A DNA stretch of 64,000 nt from Pseudomonas extremorientalis (GCF_001870465.1 NZ_MDGK01000017.1:124001-188000), one strand, 5' to 3'; counted from the stretch's first letter, positions 29,673 through 42,104 are shown. Translations and numbers: made by a program. Notes: generated from the letters alone by a model not told the origin.

Positions 29673-29708
29673 AAAAAAAGGCCCCAGGACTCATATCCAG
29701 GGGCCTTT
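29673..29708 (-). terminator. Terminator of leuA
   Basis: Read on the minus strand, GGCCCC pairs with GGGGCC around a 14-base loop, extended by AAA/TTT, and is followed by a run of eight T. Confidence 0.9.
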
Positions 29709-29727
29709 CACATTTTAAGCAGACGGC

Positions 29728-31407
29728 TTATGCCGCCTTCGCTGCCAACTGGCTCAACGAACGGTTCAGCGCGCTGAACAGCGCCTTGAAACTGGCCGTG
29801 GTGATGTTTTCATCAATGCCCACGCCATGTACCGGACGCTCACCGTTCACACGCAGTTCGATGTAGGCCGCCGCCTTGGCGTTGGTGCCCGCACCGATCG
29901 CATGTTCGTTGTAGTCCATGATCTCCACGCCAATCGGCAAGCCGGCCACCAACGCTTCCAGGGCGCCGTTGCCTTTGCCTTTCCAGTGCAGGTTGGTTTC
30001 GCCCTGGCCCTTGCCCGAGACTTCCACCTCGACAAAGCTGTTGCCGTTTTCTTCCTGCAGGCGATGGCTGACCAGCGCATACGGGGTGTTGGCTTGCAGG
30101 TATTCGCGCTGCAGCAAGGCGTAGATCTGCGGTGCAGTCATCTCAAGGCCCACGCGGTCGGTTTCGGCCTGTACCACTTGGCTGAATTCGATCTGCATGC
30201 GACGTGGCAAGCTGATGTCGTATTCCTGTTCCAGCAGGTAGGCGATGCCGCCTTTGCCCGACTGGCTGTTCACGCGAATCACAGCCTCGTAGCTGCGACC
30301 GATGTCGGCCGGGTCGATCGGCAGGTACGGCACTTCCCACAGCGCATCGTCTTTCTGCTGGGCGAAGCCCTTGCGGATCGCGTCCTGGTGAGAGCCGGAG
30401 AACGCGGTGTGCACCAGGTCGCCGACGTACGGGTGACGTGGGTGAACCTGAATCTGGTTGCACTCTTCGACGACTTTGCGCACGCCGTCGATGTCGGAGA
30501 AGTCCAGCTGCGGGTCGAGGCCCTGGGTGTACATGTTCAGTGCTACGGTGACCAGGTCGACGTTGCCGGTACGCTCGCCGTTGCCGAACAGGCAGCCTTC
30601 GACACGGTCGGCGCCGGCCATCAGGCCCAACTCGGTAGCCGCTACGCCGGTGCCACGGTCGTTGTGGGTGTGCAGGCTGATGATCACGCTGTCCCGACGG
30701 TTGATATGGCGACCGAACCACTCGATCTGGTCGGCATAGATGTTCGGCGTGGCGCACTCCACGGTGGCCGGCAGGTTGAGGATCATTTTGTGCTCAGGCG
30801 TCGGGTTCCACACCTCGATCACCGCGTCACAGACTTCCTTGGCGAATTCCAGCTCGGTGGCACTGAAAGTCTCCGGGGAGTATTCGAAGGTCCACTGGGT
30901 TTCCGGCTGCTGGGCGGCGTATTTGACGAACAGCTTGGCCGCGTTGACCGCGATGGCCTTGATGCCTTCCTTGTCCTGGTTGAACACGATGCGGCGGAAG
31001 GACGGCGACGTGGCGTTGTACAGGTGCACGATGGCCTTCTTGGCACCGCGCAGGGATTCGAAGGTACGTGCGATCAAGTCTTCACGGCCCTGGGTCAGCA
31101 CCTGAATGGTGGTGTCCTCGGGGATGTGGCCGTCTTCGATCAGGGTGCGCACGAAGTCGAAGTCGGTTTGCGAGGCAGCGGGGAACGAGGCTTCGATTTC
31201 TTTCACGCCGACGGCGACCAGGGTCTTCCAGAAACGCAGCTTTTTCACTGCGTCCATCGGCTCGATCAGCGACTGATTGCCATCACGCAGGTCGGAGCTG
31301 CACCAGATCGGCGCTTCGGTGATGGTCTTCGATGGCCAGGTGCGGTCCGGGATATCGATGGTCGGGAACGCGCGGTACTTCGAAGACGGGTCTTTGAGCA
31401 TGCTCAT
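29728..31407 (-). CDS. leuA: 2-isopropylmalate synthase LeuA
   Basis: LeuA condenses acetyl-CoA with 2-oxoisovalerate, the committed step of leucine synthesis. The 559-residue enzyme is of the long type. The catalytic barrel shows [16 protein letters not shown] near residue 40, [10 protein letters not shown] near 240 and [14 protein letters not shown] near 275, and the C-terminal regulatory domain binds leucine. The start [15 protein letters not shown] at 31407 has AAAGGA upstream. A longer frame to 31527 is rejected because it overlaps the leader region. Confidence 0.97.
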   Translation of the reverse strand: MSMLKDPSSKYRAFPTIDIPDRTWPSKTITEAPIWCSSDLRDGNQSLIEPMDAVKKLRFWKTLVAVGVKEIEASFPAASQTDFDFVRTLIEDGHIPEDTTIQVLTQGREDLIARTFESLRGAKKAIVHLYNATSPSFRRIVFNQDKEGIKAIAVNAAKLFVKYAAQQPETQWTFEYSPETFSATELEFAKEVCDAVIEVWNPTPEHKMILNLPATVECATPNIYADQIEWFGRHINRRDSVIISLHTHNDRGTGVAATELGLMAGADRVEGCLFGNGERTGNVDLVTVALNMYTQGLDPQLDFSDIDGVRKVVEECNQIQVHPRHPYVGDLVHTAFSGSHQDAIRKGFAQQKDDALWEVPYLPIDPADIGRSYEAVIRVNSQSGKGGIAYLLEQEYDISLPRRMQIEFSQVVQAETDRVGLEMTAPQIYALLQREYLQANTPYALVSHRLQEENGNSFVEVEVSGKGQGETNLHWKGKGNGALEALVAGLPIGVEIMDYNEHAIGAGTNAKAAAYIELRVNGERPVHGVGIDENITTASFKALFSALNRSLSQLAAKAA

Positions 31408-31496
31408 CGGGAAATCCTTTGTTGTAGGGGCCGAGAAAAGGCGGCCTGCCGTAGAACTGTTTTTAGGGATAAAACGTAAAGACGAGGCAGATCGAT

Positions 31497-31574
31497 TCAG
31501 CCTGGCAGTCGTGCGCTGACGAGGCACAGGCTGCGGTGCTGGCGGAGCTGAATGAGGGTGTGAGAGGTTTTCAT
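31497..31574 (-). CDS. Candidate leuA leader peptide, 25 aa
   Basis: On the minus strand an ATG at 31572-31574 opens a 25-codon ORF ([12 protein letters not shown] at the start, RLPG at the end) that stops 89 bases before leuA. Five of 25 residues are leucine and four are arginine, which would suit attenuation by leucine supply. The ATG lies only seven bases after a good -10, so the message may be leaderless. No strong T-rich terminator follows, but GGCCG can pair with CGGCC near 31428-31445. Confidence 0.5.
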   Translation of the reverse strand: MKTSHTLIQLRQHRSLCLVSARLPG

Positions 31575-31581
31575 AGGCTCA

Positions 31582-31610
31582 ACCCTAACTGCCGGGGTGA
31601 AAGATGGCAA
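31582..31610 (-). promoter_or_regulatory. Promoter ahead of the leuA leader
   Basis: On the minus strand TTGCCA (31605-31610) stands 17 bases before TAGGGT (31582-31587). The expected start of transcription coincides with the ATG of the leader peptide. Confidence 0.6.
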
Positions 31611-31731
31611 GCAGTCGCTAAAAATTGAGAGAACTTCTGTTATTGACCTGTAAAACGATATTTTTTGCCTGAAGATGGTCTGGCGGCTGGATTTAATTGC
31701 GCGCCCGTTATCGAGTGCGCAATCGAGCCTT

Positions 31732-32553
31732 TCAGGGTTGGAACGCGCCGATAAAGATCGCCGGATCAACCCGCGCATCATTCAGGCTGACGTTCCAATG
31801 CATGTGCGGCCCGGTCGCCCGACCAGTCGAGCCGACCTTGCCCACCACTGCGCCGCGTGTGAGCTGATCGCCCACTTTCACGTCGATCTTCGACATGTGG
31901 CAGAACATGCTGATAAAGCCCTGGCCATGGTCGACGAACACGGTGTTGCCGTTGAAGAAGTAGTTGCCCACCAGAATCACTTTGCCATTGGCCGGCGTTT
32001 TGATCGGCGTACCGGCCGGCACGGCAAAGTCCAGACCCGAATGGGGATTGCGCTCTTCACCGTTGAAGAACCGCCGCACGCCAAACTTGCTCGACAGCGG
32101 CCCGTTCACCGGTTTGTCCAGCACCAGGTTGCTCGGCAGGTTAGGGCTGAAACTGCGGTAGGCCTTGAGCTGCACTGCCAATTCGCCTTCGATGCGCTTG
32201 AGCTGCGCCGGGTCAGGGTTTACCTGGCTTTTGTTTTTCAGGGTGATGCGCTGTTCCGGGTACTTTTTGTAGCCGACGATAAACGGCAGGTTGCGCCCGC
32301 CGCTGCTGATGCGCTCATTGCCAGGCTTGACCGTCAACGGAATACCGACAATCGCCAGCCAGGTGTCCGCTTCTTTCACCACCAGTACCGGCTTGCCCTG
32401 GTACGTGGCTTTGGGCGCGGCAGCGGAAGGACCGAGTTCGACCACGGCAACCCCGCCAGGCACTGGCTTGTTGAGGGTGCGGGAAATGTAGCTGTCGGCC
32501 TGCGCGTTAAAGGCAAGGCACAGCAGCATCAACACACTGAAGAGACGTGGCAT
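31732..32553 (-). CDS. M23 family metallopeptidase (LytM domain), periplasmic
   Basis: A 273-residue exported protein: signal peptide MPRLFSVLMLLCLAFNAQA, an N-terminal beta-rich region, and a C-terminal LytM domain. The zinc ligands are in NPHSGLDFAVPAGTP (HxxxD, near residue 180) and GPHMHWNVSL (HxH, near 250), all intact, so it is probably an active peptidoglycan endopeptidase. It lies three bases downstream of xseA and may be co-transcribed with it. Confidence 0.93.
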   Translation of the reverse strand: MPRLFSVLMLLCLAFNAQADSYISRTLNKPVPGGVAVVELGPSAAAPKATYQGKPVLVVKEADTWLAIVGIPLTVKPGNERISSGGRNLPFIVGYKKYPEQRITLKNKSQVNPDPAQLKRIEGELAVQLKAYRSFSPNLPSNLVLDKPVNGPLSSKFGVRRFFNGEERNPHSGLDFAVPAGTPIKTPANGKVILVGNYFFNGNTVFVDHGQGFISMFCHMSKIDVKVGDQLTRGAVVGKVGSTGRATGPHMHWNVSLNDARVDPAIFIGAFQP

Positions 32554-32556
32554 CGA

Positions 32557-33936
32557 TCAATCCAATAACGAAAGGGTGACGGGTGTCAGGTGGTTGTCTT
32601 CCACCCGCACCTGCAATTGGCCCTCACCGAGGCGCGCGGTCAGGCGCTGGCCGGTGTGGGTCTGCGCGGCATTGCGAATGGCCTGGCCGCGCTCATCCAG
32701 GAGGATGCTGTAGCCACGACCCAGTGTCGCCAACGGGCTGACCACATGCAGCGTCTGCATCTGGCTTTGCAGTTGCAGGCGCCGCGCCTTGAGGCCTTCG
32801 CGCATGGCGCGGGGCAGGCGTTCGGCGAGGCTGTCCAGGCGCTGGCGCAGCAGTGCCAGTTGGCGACCCGGGTGTTGGCCGGCAAGGCGCGTTTCCAGGC
32901 GGATCAGGCGTTCACGGCGGGTATTGAGGTTGCGCTCGAAGGCGCGGCGCAGGCGCATGTCAAGGTCGTCCAGGCGCTGGGCTTGCTGGCGCAGGCGTTC
33001 GCCGGGGTGACGCAGGCGCCGGGCCATGCCTTCCAGGCGCAGGCGGTCGTGGCTCAGGCGATTGCGCATCAGCAGCACCAGGCGGCGGTGCAGGTTTTCG
33101 ACCTGGCGCACCAGGTGGCTGGCGTCTGGCGCGAGCAGTTCGGCTGCGGCGGAGGGCGTAGGAGCGCGCACGTCTGCCACGAAGTCGCTGATCGACACAT
33201 CGGTCTCATGCCCGACGGCGCTGACGATCGGTGTGACGCAGGCGTCCACTGCACGGGCCACGGCTTCCTCGTTGAAGCACCAGAGGTCTTCCAGCGAGCC
33301 GCCGCCACGGGCCAGGATCAGCGCATCGAAGCCACGGGCATCCGCGAGTTTCAACGCGCGCACAATCTGCGGGATCGCTTCGCGGCCTTGCACGGCGGTG
33401 GGGATCAGGGTCAGTTCAATATTGGGCGCACGGCGACGGAACACACTGATGATGTCGCGGATCACCGCGCCGGTCGGCGAGCTGATAATGCCGATGCGTC
33501 GAGGGTGCGCCGGCAGCGGCACCTTGCGTTCGGCACTGAACAGGCCTTCGGCGCTGAGCTTTTCCTTCAGCGCATCGAACGCCAGGCGCAACGCCCCATC
33601 ACCGGCCGGCTCCACGGTATCGAGGATCAGTTGGTAATCGCCCCGTCCCTCGAACAGCGACACCTTGCCGCGCACTTTCACCGCCAGGCCATCCTTCAGC
33701 GCCTGGCGCACCCGCGCAGCGTTGTTGCGAAACAACGCGCAACGCACCTGGGCGCCGCTGTCCTTGAGGGTGAAATACACATGACCGGAAGCCGGACGGG
33801 CGAGGTTGGAGATCTCGCCTTCGACCCAGATATTGGTGAACACGTCTTCCAGCAACACCCGCGCACGGCCGTTGAGCTGGCTGACAGTCAGGACTTCGCG
33901 GTCCAGGCCCAGACGGGTAAAAGGATCTTTAATCAT
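32557..33936 (-). CDS. xseA: Exodeoxyribonuclease VII large subunit XseA
   Basis: XseA is the catalytic subunit of a single-strand exonuclease used in mismatch repair and DNA debris removal. The 459-residue protein begins with an OB-fold domain (TVSQLNGRARVLLEDVFTNI), continues with the catalytic core (ISSPTGAVIRDI, ARGGGSLEDLWCFNEE, SAVGHETDVSISDFVAD) and ends in a long Arg-rich coiled coil. The start at 33936 (MIKDPFTRLGLD) matches the family; a longer frame into the LysR gene is rejected. Confidence 0.96.
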   Translation of the reverse strand: MIKDPFTRLGLDREVLTVSQLNGRARVLLEDVFTNIWVEGEISNLARPASGHVYFTLKDSGAQVRCALFRNNAARVRQALKDGLAVKVRGKVSLFEGRGDYQLILDTVEPAGDGALRLAFDALKEKLSAEGLFSAERKVPLPAHPRRIGIISSPTGAVIRDIISVFRRRAPNIELTLIPTAVQGREAIPQIVRALKLADARGFDALILARGGGSLEDLWCFNEEAVARAVDACVTPIVSAVGHETDVSISDFVADVRAPTPSAAAELLAPDASHLVRQVENLHRRLVLLMRNRLSHDRLRLEGMARRLRHPGERLRQQAQRLDDLDMRLRRAFERNLNTRRERLIRLETRLAGQHPGRQLALLRQRLDSLAERLPRAMREGLKARRLQLQSQMQTLHVVSPLATLGRGYSILLDERGQAIRNAAQTHTGQRLTARLGEGQLQVRVEDNHLTPVTLSLLD

Positions 33937-33946
33937 GGGCGGCAGT

Positions 33947-34837
33947 TTATAGGCATTCGTGCAAGGTTTGGCAGAATTGCTCCACCAGCGCGTTCGGCGC
34001 CTGTGCGCAGGCCAACGCCACGGTGCTGAGGCAGTCCGGGTCGGCCAGGGGCAAAAAGTGCACGTTGGCGGGGGCGATGTCCTGCATGGATTTTGGTAAC
34101 AAGGCAATACCGAAGCCCGCCTGGATCAGTTGCAGCTGGGTGGTCTTGCGCGACATCACTCGCGCGGCCTTGGGGAAAAATCCGGCACGCATGCACAACT
34201 CGGCTGACAGATAGCTCAAGCCGCCGCGCTGGGGATGGGGTATTGAAATAAACGCTTCGTCCTTCAATTGCCCTAGCTCGATGGGCGCCTGACTACGCGC
34301 TAACGCATGGTTGGGCGGTACGGCCAGCAACAGTTGCTCGTTATACAAAGGTAGCACCCGAACCCCCTCGCGCTGGCGCAGTACCGGCAAGCGCAGCACG
34401 CCCACCTCAAGGTGACCGTCGGCGATTTCTTCCAGCTGCGCTTCGGAGGACAGTTTGACGATATCCATCGACACCCCAGGGCAGCGTTCCAGCCAAGCGC
34501 TGATGCCCTGCAGCAAAGGGCCGCTCATCGGCACAGTGCTCGAATGGCTCAGTCGCAGCGTGCCCAGTTCGCCATTGCCCACTTGGGTCGCCAGTTCGCT
34601 GGCCTTGAGTAGTTCACTCAGCAGGTTGCGGGCACGCGGATAGAAGGCCTCACCCGCGGCCGTAAGCCGCGGTTGACGTGCGGTGCGTTCGAACAACGGG
34701 GTTTTCAGCTGGGTCTCCAGTTCCTTGATCTGTCGGCTCAAGGCTGACTGCGCCACAAACAGGCGCTCGGCGGCGGCACTGAAGCTGCCGCTGTCGGCGA
34801 TTTCGACGAAGTACCGCAGTTGGCGGGTGGATATCAC
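33947..34837 (-). CDS. LysR family transcriptional regulator
   Basis: A 296-residue regulator with an N-terminal winged helix (RQLRYFVEIADSGSFSAAAE, about residues 5-24) and the usual periplasmic-binding-like effector domain from about residue 90. The start codon is GTG at 34837, giving ISTRQLRYF. It is divergent from the TauE/SafE exporter gene with a 99-bp gap, so that gene is its likely target. The inducer cannot be read from sequence. Confidence 0.9.
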   Translation of the reverse strand: MISTRQLRYFVEIADSGSFSAAAERLFVAQSALSRQIKELETQLKTPLFERTARQPRLTAAGEAFYPRARNLLSELLKASELATQVGNGELGTLRLSHSSTVPMSGPLLQGISAWLERCPGVSMDIVKLSSEAQLEEIADGHLEVGVLRLPVLRQREGVRVLPLYNEQLLLAVPPNHALARSQAPIELGQLKDEAFISIPHPQRGGLSYLSAELCMRAGFFPKAARVMSRKTTQLQLIQAGFGIALLPKSMQDIAPANVHFLPLADPDCLSTVALACAQAPNALVEQFCQTLHECL

Positions 34838-34936
34838 GCGTCATGCCTTTTCGAGATAGGTAGAGGGTTTCGAAGATATTAGTCGCATCCCTCACCGATG
34901 GCTAAAGTGATGGCCATCTCTTGCAAGGAATACCCC

Positions 34937-35704
34937 ATGAGCCCGGTTGAGCTGATGAGTCAGTGGTCGTTTGGCGGGATGGATTGGCTGGTGATCGGCC
35001 TGGGCATCGTCGTGGCCTATATCGTGTTCGGTATCGCGGGATTTGGCACCGCGTTGGTGGCGGGGCCGCTGCTGATCCTGTTCATGCCGTTGTCGAAGAT
35101 CATCCCTCTGTTGGTGCTGCTGGATTTTGTCGCGGCGTTTGGCAACCTGCTGCAGTCGCGGCGCGATGTGAACAAGCCGGAGCTGCTGCGCTTGCTGCCG
35201 TGCATGGCGATTGGCTGCACACTTGGCGTGGTGTTTTTGCTCAACCTGCATTCGGACCTGTTGCTGTTGTTGATGGGCCTGTTTATCAGTGCCTATGCGA
35301 TCTATAGCCTGGCGGTGAAGGCGCGGCCGACGCAGCTCGCTGCCGGGTGGTCAATACCCATGGGCACGGTGGGCGGATTGTTTGGTGCGTTGTTTGGCAG
35401 TGGCGGCTTTCTCTATGCGATCTATCTGAATAGCCGTCTCCCCAAAGACGCGGCGCGCGCCACCCAGAGTGCGTTGATCAGTTGCAGCACGGTGGTGCGC
35501 TTGAGCCTGTTCCTGATTGCCGGGGTGTACGCGGACCTGCCGCTGCTGATGTTGGCGCTGTGCCTGTTGCCGGCGATGGCCATGGGGCTGTGGTGTGGGC
35601 GCCGGTTGACGATGCGCATGTCGCGTGAGGCGTTTGTGCGGTTGGTGACGTGGTTGGTGCTGGCCAGCGGTATCGCATTGATCGGGCGGTATTTGAGTAC
35701 TTGA
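34937..35704 (+). CDS. TauE/SafE family membrane permease
   Basis: A 255-residue protein with about eight hydrophobic segments, opening WLVIGLGIVVAYIVFGIAGF followed by GTALVAGPLL, the family's first repeat. The second repeat shows MGTVGGLFGALFGSGGFLYA near residue 140. TauE/SafE members export or import sulfite, sulfonates and organic anions; the substrate here is unknown. The ATG at 34937 has AAGGAA six bases upstream; an earlier ATG at 34898 lacks one. It is divergent from the LysR gene. Confidence 0.88.
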   Translation: MSPVELMSQWSFGGMDWLVIGLGIVVAYIVFGIAGFGTALVAGPLLILFMPLSKIIPLLVLLDFVAAFGNLLQSRRDVNKPELLRLLPCMAIGCTLGVVFLLNLHSDLLLLLMGLFISAYAIYSLAVKARPTQLAAGWSIPMGTVGGLFGALFGSGGFLYAIYLNSRLPKDAARATQSALISCSTVVRLSLFLIAGVYADLPLLMLALCLLPAMAMGLWCGRRLTMRMSREAFVRLVTWLVLASGIALIGRYLST

Positions 35705-35746
35705 CCTGTTTTTTTCAGGGATTAAGCTGCCTGCCTTCACGGCCTC

Positions 35747-35800
35747 TTCGGGGGCAAGCCCTCACCCGCCCCAAAATGTGAGAGGGGGCTTGCCCCCGAT
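35747..35800. repeat. Degenerate REP pair
   Basis: TCGGGGGCAAGCCCTCACCC and GTGAGAGGGGGCTTGCCCCC face each other. The left arm has lost bases, so the hairpin is imperfect. Confidence 0.75.
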
Positions 35801-35829
35801 GACGCCAGACGCCACACCGCAGGACTCCC

Positions 35830-37879
<2,050 letters not shown>

Positions 37880-37904
37880 GGCTTCCAGCAAAATGTTAAG
37901 TAAC

Positions 37905-37925
37905 CGGGGCTGTTCTTCAGCCCCG
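37905..37925 (+). other. Hairpin between guaB and guaA
   Basis: CGGGGCTG pairs with CAGCCCCG around five bases. The following sequence AGTTGTTTCT is only weakly T-rich, so partial termination is possible. Confidence 0.5.
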
Positions 37926-37959
37926 AGTTGTTTCTGATTCATTAGACGAGACTGACTTC

Positions 37960-39537
37960 ATGGCCCTCGACATTCACGCCCACCGCATCCTGATCCTCGA
38001 CTTCGGTTCCCAGTACACCCAGCTGATCGCCCGCCGCGTGCGCGAAATCGGCGTGTACTGCGAACTGCATCCGTTCGACATGGATGACGAAGCGATCCGC
38101 GAATTCGCACCGAAAGGCGTCATCCTCGCCGGTGGCCCAGAGTCCGTGCACGAAGCCAACAGCCCGCGTTGCCCGCAAGCGGTATTCGACCTGGGCGTAC
38201 CGGTCTTCGGTATCTGCTACGGCATGCAGACCATGGCCGAGCAACTGGGCGGCAAGGTTGAAGGTTCCGAGCTGCGTGAATTCGGTTATGCCCGTGTCGA
38301 CGTGGTCGGCAAGAGCCGCCTGCTGGACGGCATCGAAGACCACGTCGACGCCGACGGCCTGTTCGGCCTCGACGTATGGATGAGCCATGGTGACAAGGTC
38401 ACCAAAATGCCGCAGGACTTCCACATCCTGGCCAGCACCCCGAGCTGCCCGATCGCAGGCATGTTCAGCGACGAGCGCCGCTACTACGGCGTGCAGTTCC
38501 ACCCGGAAGTGACCCACACCAAGCAAGGCGGGCGCATCCTGTCGCGCTTCATCCTCGACATCTGCGAGTGTGAGGCCCTGTGGACCCCGTCCAAGATTGC
38601 TGAAGATGCCATCGCCCAGGTTCGCGCCCAGGTCGGCACCGATAACGTCTTGCTCGGCCTGTCCGGCGGTGTTGACTCCTCCGTGGTCGCAGCCCTGCTG
38701 CACAAAGCCATCGGCGACCAGCTGACTTGCGTATTCGTCGACAACGGCCTGCTGCGCCTGCACGAAGGCGAGCAGGTGATGGCCATGTTCGCCGAGAACA
38801 TGGGTGTCAAGGTGATCCGCGCCAACGCTGAAGAACAGTTCTTGAATAACCTGGCCGGCGAGTCCGACCCGGAGAAGAAGCGCAAGATCATCGGCCGCAC
38901 CTTCATCGACGTGTTCGATGCCCAGTCCAGCAAATTGGACAACATCAAGTACCTCGCCCAGGGCACCATCTACCCCGACGTGATCGAGTCGGCCGGCGCC
39001 AAGAGCGGCAAGGCCCACGTGATCAAGTCCCACCACAACGTGGGTGGCCTGCCGGAGGAAATGAACCTCAAGCTGGTCGAACCGCTGCGCGAACTGTTCA
39101 AGGACGAAGTCCGCCGCTTGGGCCTGGAACTGGGCCTGCCGTACGACATGGTCTACCGCCACCCATTCCCGGGCCCGGGCCTGGGCGTGCGGATCCTCGG
39201 TGAAGTGAAGAAGGAATACGCCGACCTGCTGCGTCGCGCCGACCACATCTTCATCGAAGAACTGCGCAAGGCCGACTGGTACCACAAAGTCAGCCAGGCG
39301 TTCGTGGTGTTCCAGCCGGTGAAATCGGTTGGCGTGGTCGGTGACGGCCGTCGTTACGCATGGGTCGTGGCCCTGCGTGCGGTGGAAACCATCGACTTCA
39401 TGACCGCCCGCTGGGCACACCTGCCGTACGAACTGCTGGAGACTGTCAGCGGCCGTATCATCAATGAGATCGAAGGCATCTCGCGCGTGACGTATGACGT
39501 GTCGAGCAAGCCGCCGGCGACGATTGAGTGGGAATGA
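37960..39537 (+). CDS. guaA: GMP synthase (glutamine-hydrolysing) GuaA
   Basis: GuaA converts XMP to GMP with glutamine and ATP. The 525-residue protein has an N-terminal class I amidotransferase domain (nucleophile Cys in [12 protein letters not shown]86; His in [11 protein letters not shown] near 181) and an ATP pyrophosphatase domain with the P-loop [17 protein letters not shown] near 228. The C-terminus ends in KPPATIEWE, as usual. A bidirectional terminator follows. Confidence 0.98.
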   Translation: MALDIHAHRILILDFGSQYTQLIARRVREIGVYCELHPFDMDDEAIREFAPKGVILAGGPESVHEANSPRCPQAVFDLGVPVFGICYGMQTMAEQLGGKVEGSELREFGYARVDVVGKSRLLDGIEDHVDADGLFGLDVWMSHGDKVTKMPQDFHILASTPSCPIAGMFSDERRYYGVQFHPEVTHTKQGGRILSRFILDICECEALWTPSKIAEDAIAQVRAQVGTDNVLLGLSGGVDSSVVAALLHKAIGDQLTCVFVDNGLLRLHEGEQVMAMFAENMGVKVIRANAEEQFLNNLAGESDPEKKRKIIGRTFIDVFDAQSSKLDNIKYLAQGTIYPDVIESAGAKSGKAHVIKSHHNVGGLPEEMNLKLVEPLRELFKDEVRRLGLELGLPYDMVYRHPFPGPGLGVRILGEVKKEYADLLRRADHIFIEELRKADWYHKVSQAFVVFQPVKSVGVVGDGRRYAWVVALRAVETIDFMTARWAHLPYELLETVSGRIINEIEGISRVTYDVSSKPPATIEWE

Positions 39538-39554
39538 TCCCGCAGCGCTGCATG

Positions 39555-39580
39555 AAAAAACCGGCTTAGGCCGGTTTTTT
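39555..39580. terminator. Bidirectional terminator between guaA and the autotransporter
   Basis: AAAAAACCGGC-TTAG-GCCGGTTTTTT is a near-perfect symmetrical hairpin serving the convergent genes. Confidence 0.94.
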
Positions 39581-39600
39581 CATTTCAGGCGAAGACGTTG

Positions 39601-41889
39601 TCAGAAGTCGTAACGCACGTTCGCAGTGAAGGTGTCGGCGTCGAAACCGCTGCTGGTCAGGTAGTTGTACGTCCCGCCCACGCTCCACGCGCCCACGCGG
39701 TAGTTGGCGCCCAGTCCCAGCTCGTAGCTGTCGCGCGCCGGTGTTGCGCCTGTGGTGGTGAACGGGGTGCCGCCGAGCACAAAGGTGGAGGTGGTGCCGG
39801 CCTTGTCGCCGATGAAATCGTGCCAGGCCATCAGCTTGGCTTCCGGTTCAAAGCTGCCCACGCCTACGTCAAAAGCGGCCGCCAGGCGAGCGCCCAGGCC
39901 CATTTCGCCGATTTCATAGCGCTGGCTGCCGACGTTCAGGGCGGCTGAGCTGCCTTTTTCACGGTACGAATCAATCGATACGTTGGCATAGCGCGCACCG
40001 ACTTGTGGTTCCAGTAGCCACTGTTTGTCGAGTTGGAACGTGTAGCCTGCCAGCGCGTTGACGCCGAAGATCTCACTGTCGTAGTCGGCCTTGGCGCGGG
40101 TGCCAGCGATGTAGCGCTTGGATTCGTTGTCGTTCCAGCCGTACATCAGCGAGGTGTCGACAAAGAAGTTGTCACGGGCCCAGTTGCCGTACAGGGTCAG
40201 TGCATGGCCGCTGACGTCGGTTTTGTTGCCCCGGTCGGTTTTCACGTCGCTGGTCAGGTAGCTGTAAGCCAGGCCCACGGTGGTATCGGCATTGAGCTTG
40301 CCGTCGGCACCTACGGCGATGCCGTTGGTGTTGGCGTCATAGCCGTCGATACCGTGGCGGCTGTCCTGGTTGGCATCGCTGGACAGCGCTTGCAGCCATA
40401 CGCCTTGTTCGGCCAGCACGTCACCGGAGGACAGGCCGCTACGCGCTTTGCTGGCGCGGCGGTTGATAGTACTTGCAACCAGGTTCTGGCTGCTGGTGGC
40501 TGCGTTGATCGCTCCACGGCTGACGTCGGGGGTCAGGCTTTCGGCCAGTTTGGCCAGTTCTTCGCTGGAGGAGGCGTTGGCGAATTGCTGGAATACCGGG
40601 TCGCTTTCGTCCAGTTGGCCCATGAGCGTGTTCTTGAATGGCTTGATGGCGCTCACCGCGTTGCGCGAACCACGGGCGCTCATCAGGTCTTGCGTGATCA
40701 CCTCATCACTGCGGGTGGCAACCAGTGCTTTCACGTCCTGGCCTTCGATGCCGAAGCTCTTCACTTCAAGCAGCGCCGAGGACGACACCACGGACAGGTT
40801 CTGCGGGTCTTCCCAGGTGCCAGAGTTGATCAGGGTGTAGCGCGTGCCCTGGGCCGACGTGCGGAAATCATCGGAGCGCGCCTGCAGTTCGATCTGGCTG
40901 CCTGCAGAGAAGAAGGTATTACCGGTGACTTTCAGGATCGGCGTGTTGGGCTGCGTGTTGTTGTCCAGCAGCAGGCGCAGGCGCGCGGTGGCGCTGTCCA
41001 GGTCGAGGTCGCCCACAATCGTGGTCTGCGGGCGAAGCAGCGTCAGGCGGCCATCGCCGATATCGACGTAACTGGCGCGGATGGTCGAGCCATCGAACAG
41101 CGCGTCCCCTCGCACCAGCACACCACTCAGGCCCAGCAGGTCACCCTTGACCTGACCACCCTCCCAGTAGAAATACGAGCGTGGGGCATTGTCGTCCGCC
41201 AGAATGGCTGCGGTGCCCCCTTCGATCAGGCCACCTGTCTGCCTGATGGAGAGGGTGTCTGAACCGCCGGAGGTATCGAGACTGCGAAAGCGGATACCGA
41301 TCCCGTCAGCGGAGATAGTCCCGCTGTTGTAGATGCCACTCGTCATCTGACCCGTGAAGCGTGCTTTCTCGATGTCGATACCCACAGAGTCGATGCCACG
41401 TGCGGTGATAGTGCCCGAGTTATTGATGCGCGCCTGGGATGAGGTGATCAGCATGCCTTCGGCATTGGCGCCTGTCACAGTGATGTTGCCGTCGTTGTTC
41501 ACACCGCCAGCGATCTTTGCCAGATACAGGTCCAGCCCGACGCCGGCGTTGCCGCTCACCGTGATATCGCCATTATTTACCAAGTCGCCACCGACGTTGG
41601 AATTGAGGGTCATGGCGATACCGGACGGGAAGTCGGTGGGGGTCGCAGCCGTCAGGTTGATTTTGCCCTGGTTGACCAGGTTGCCCGTCAGGGTCACGTT
41701 GGTCAGCTCTACACCTGCGTTTTGCGATGTCCCGGTGAAGGTGGCGTTATTGAATACGTCACCGGAGCTGCTGTATGCCCCTGTGCTCAGATCGTGGTTC
41801 AAGTTGGGGGCGGGTACGGCATATGCTGTCGCGGTAGCCGTCGCGACGGACAGCGCCAACAACGAGCGGCGCAGGTGGGAAATATTCAA
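39601..41889 (-). CDS. Autotransporter (type Va) with beta-barrel domain, 762 aa
   Basis: The N-terminus is a signal peptide (about 24 residues, RRSLLALSVATATATAYA before VPAPN). The passenger, to about residue 440, is a run of short beta-helix turns with repeated NxGxIT patterns (NQGKINLTAAT, NNGDITVSG, NDGNITVTG, NSGTITARG). The last ~270 residues form an autotransporter barrel ending in FTANVRYDF. The start is TTG at 41889 with AAGGAT six bases upstream; a longer frame to 41988 would bury the signal peptide. The passenger's role is unknown; no protease triad was recognised. Confidence 0.88.
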   Translation of the reverse strand: MNISHLRRSLLALSVATATATAYAVPAPNLNHDLSTGAYSSSGDVFNNATFTGTSQNAGVELTNVTLTGNLVNQGKINLTAATPTDFPSGIAMTLNSNVGGDLVNNGDITVSGNAGVGLDLYLAKIAGGVNNDGNITVTGANAEGMLITSSQARINNSGTITARGIDSVGIDIEKARFTGQMTSGIYNSGTISADGIGIRFRSLDTSGGSDTLSIRQTGGLIEGGTAAILADDNAPRSYFYWEGGQVKGDLLGLSGVLVRGDALFDGSTIRASYVDIGDGRLTLLRPQTTIVGDLDLDSATARLRLLLDNNTQPNTPILKVTGNTFFSAGSQIELQARSDDFRTSAQGTRYTLINSGTWEDPQNLSVVSSSALLEVKSFGIEGQDVKALVATRSDEVITQDLMSARGSRNAVSAIKPFKNTLMGQLDESDPVFQQFANASSSEELAKLAESLTPDVSRGAINAATSSQNLVASTINRRASKARSGLSSGDVLAEQGVWLQALSSDANQDSRHGIDGYDANTNGIAVGADGKLNADTTVGLAYSYLTSDVKTDRGNKTDVSGHALTLYGNWARDNFFVDTSLMYGWNDNESKRYIAGTRAKADYDSEIFGVNALAGYTFQLDKQWLLEPQVGARYANVSIDSYREKGSSAALNVGSQRYEIGEMGLGARLAAAFDVGVGSFEPEAKLMAWHDFIGDKAGTTSTFVLGGTPFTTTGATPARDSYELGLGANYRVGAWSVGGTYNYLTSSGFDADTFTANVRYDF

Positions 41890-42057
41890 GGCAGTATCCT
41901 TACAGGGCAGAAACTGACAGGGAACAACCCACGCGTCAGCGTCTGTTTTAGGCATCCCTGCCAGCTTGTCAGTGAATTGCTGATTCAAGCGCGTGGGAAT
42001 TTACACGATGCGTGTAGGACAATTCATTACAAAAAGGATCGGTGAAGAAAAAAAGCA

Positions 42058-42087
42058 TAAAAAATGCGACGTCGACGTGATTTTTTG
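42058..42087 (-). terminator. Possible terminator after the lipoprotein hydrolase gene
   Basis: On the minus strand a palindromic CACGTCGACGTCG core is flanked by A-runs and followed by CATTTTTTATGC. It is plausible as a terminator for the gene at 42105-42980. Confidence 0.4.
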
Positions 42088-42104
42088 TAGTTGTACGGGG
42101 AGGT

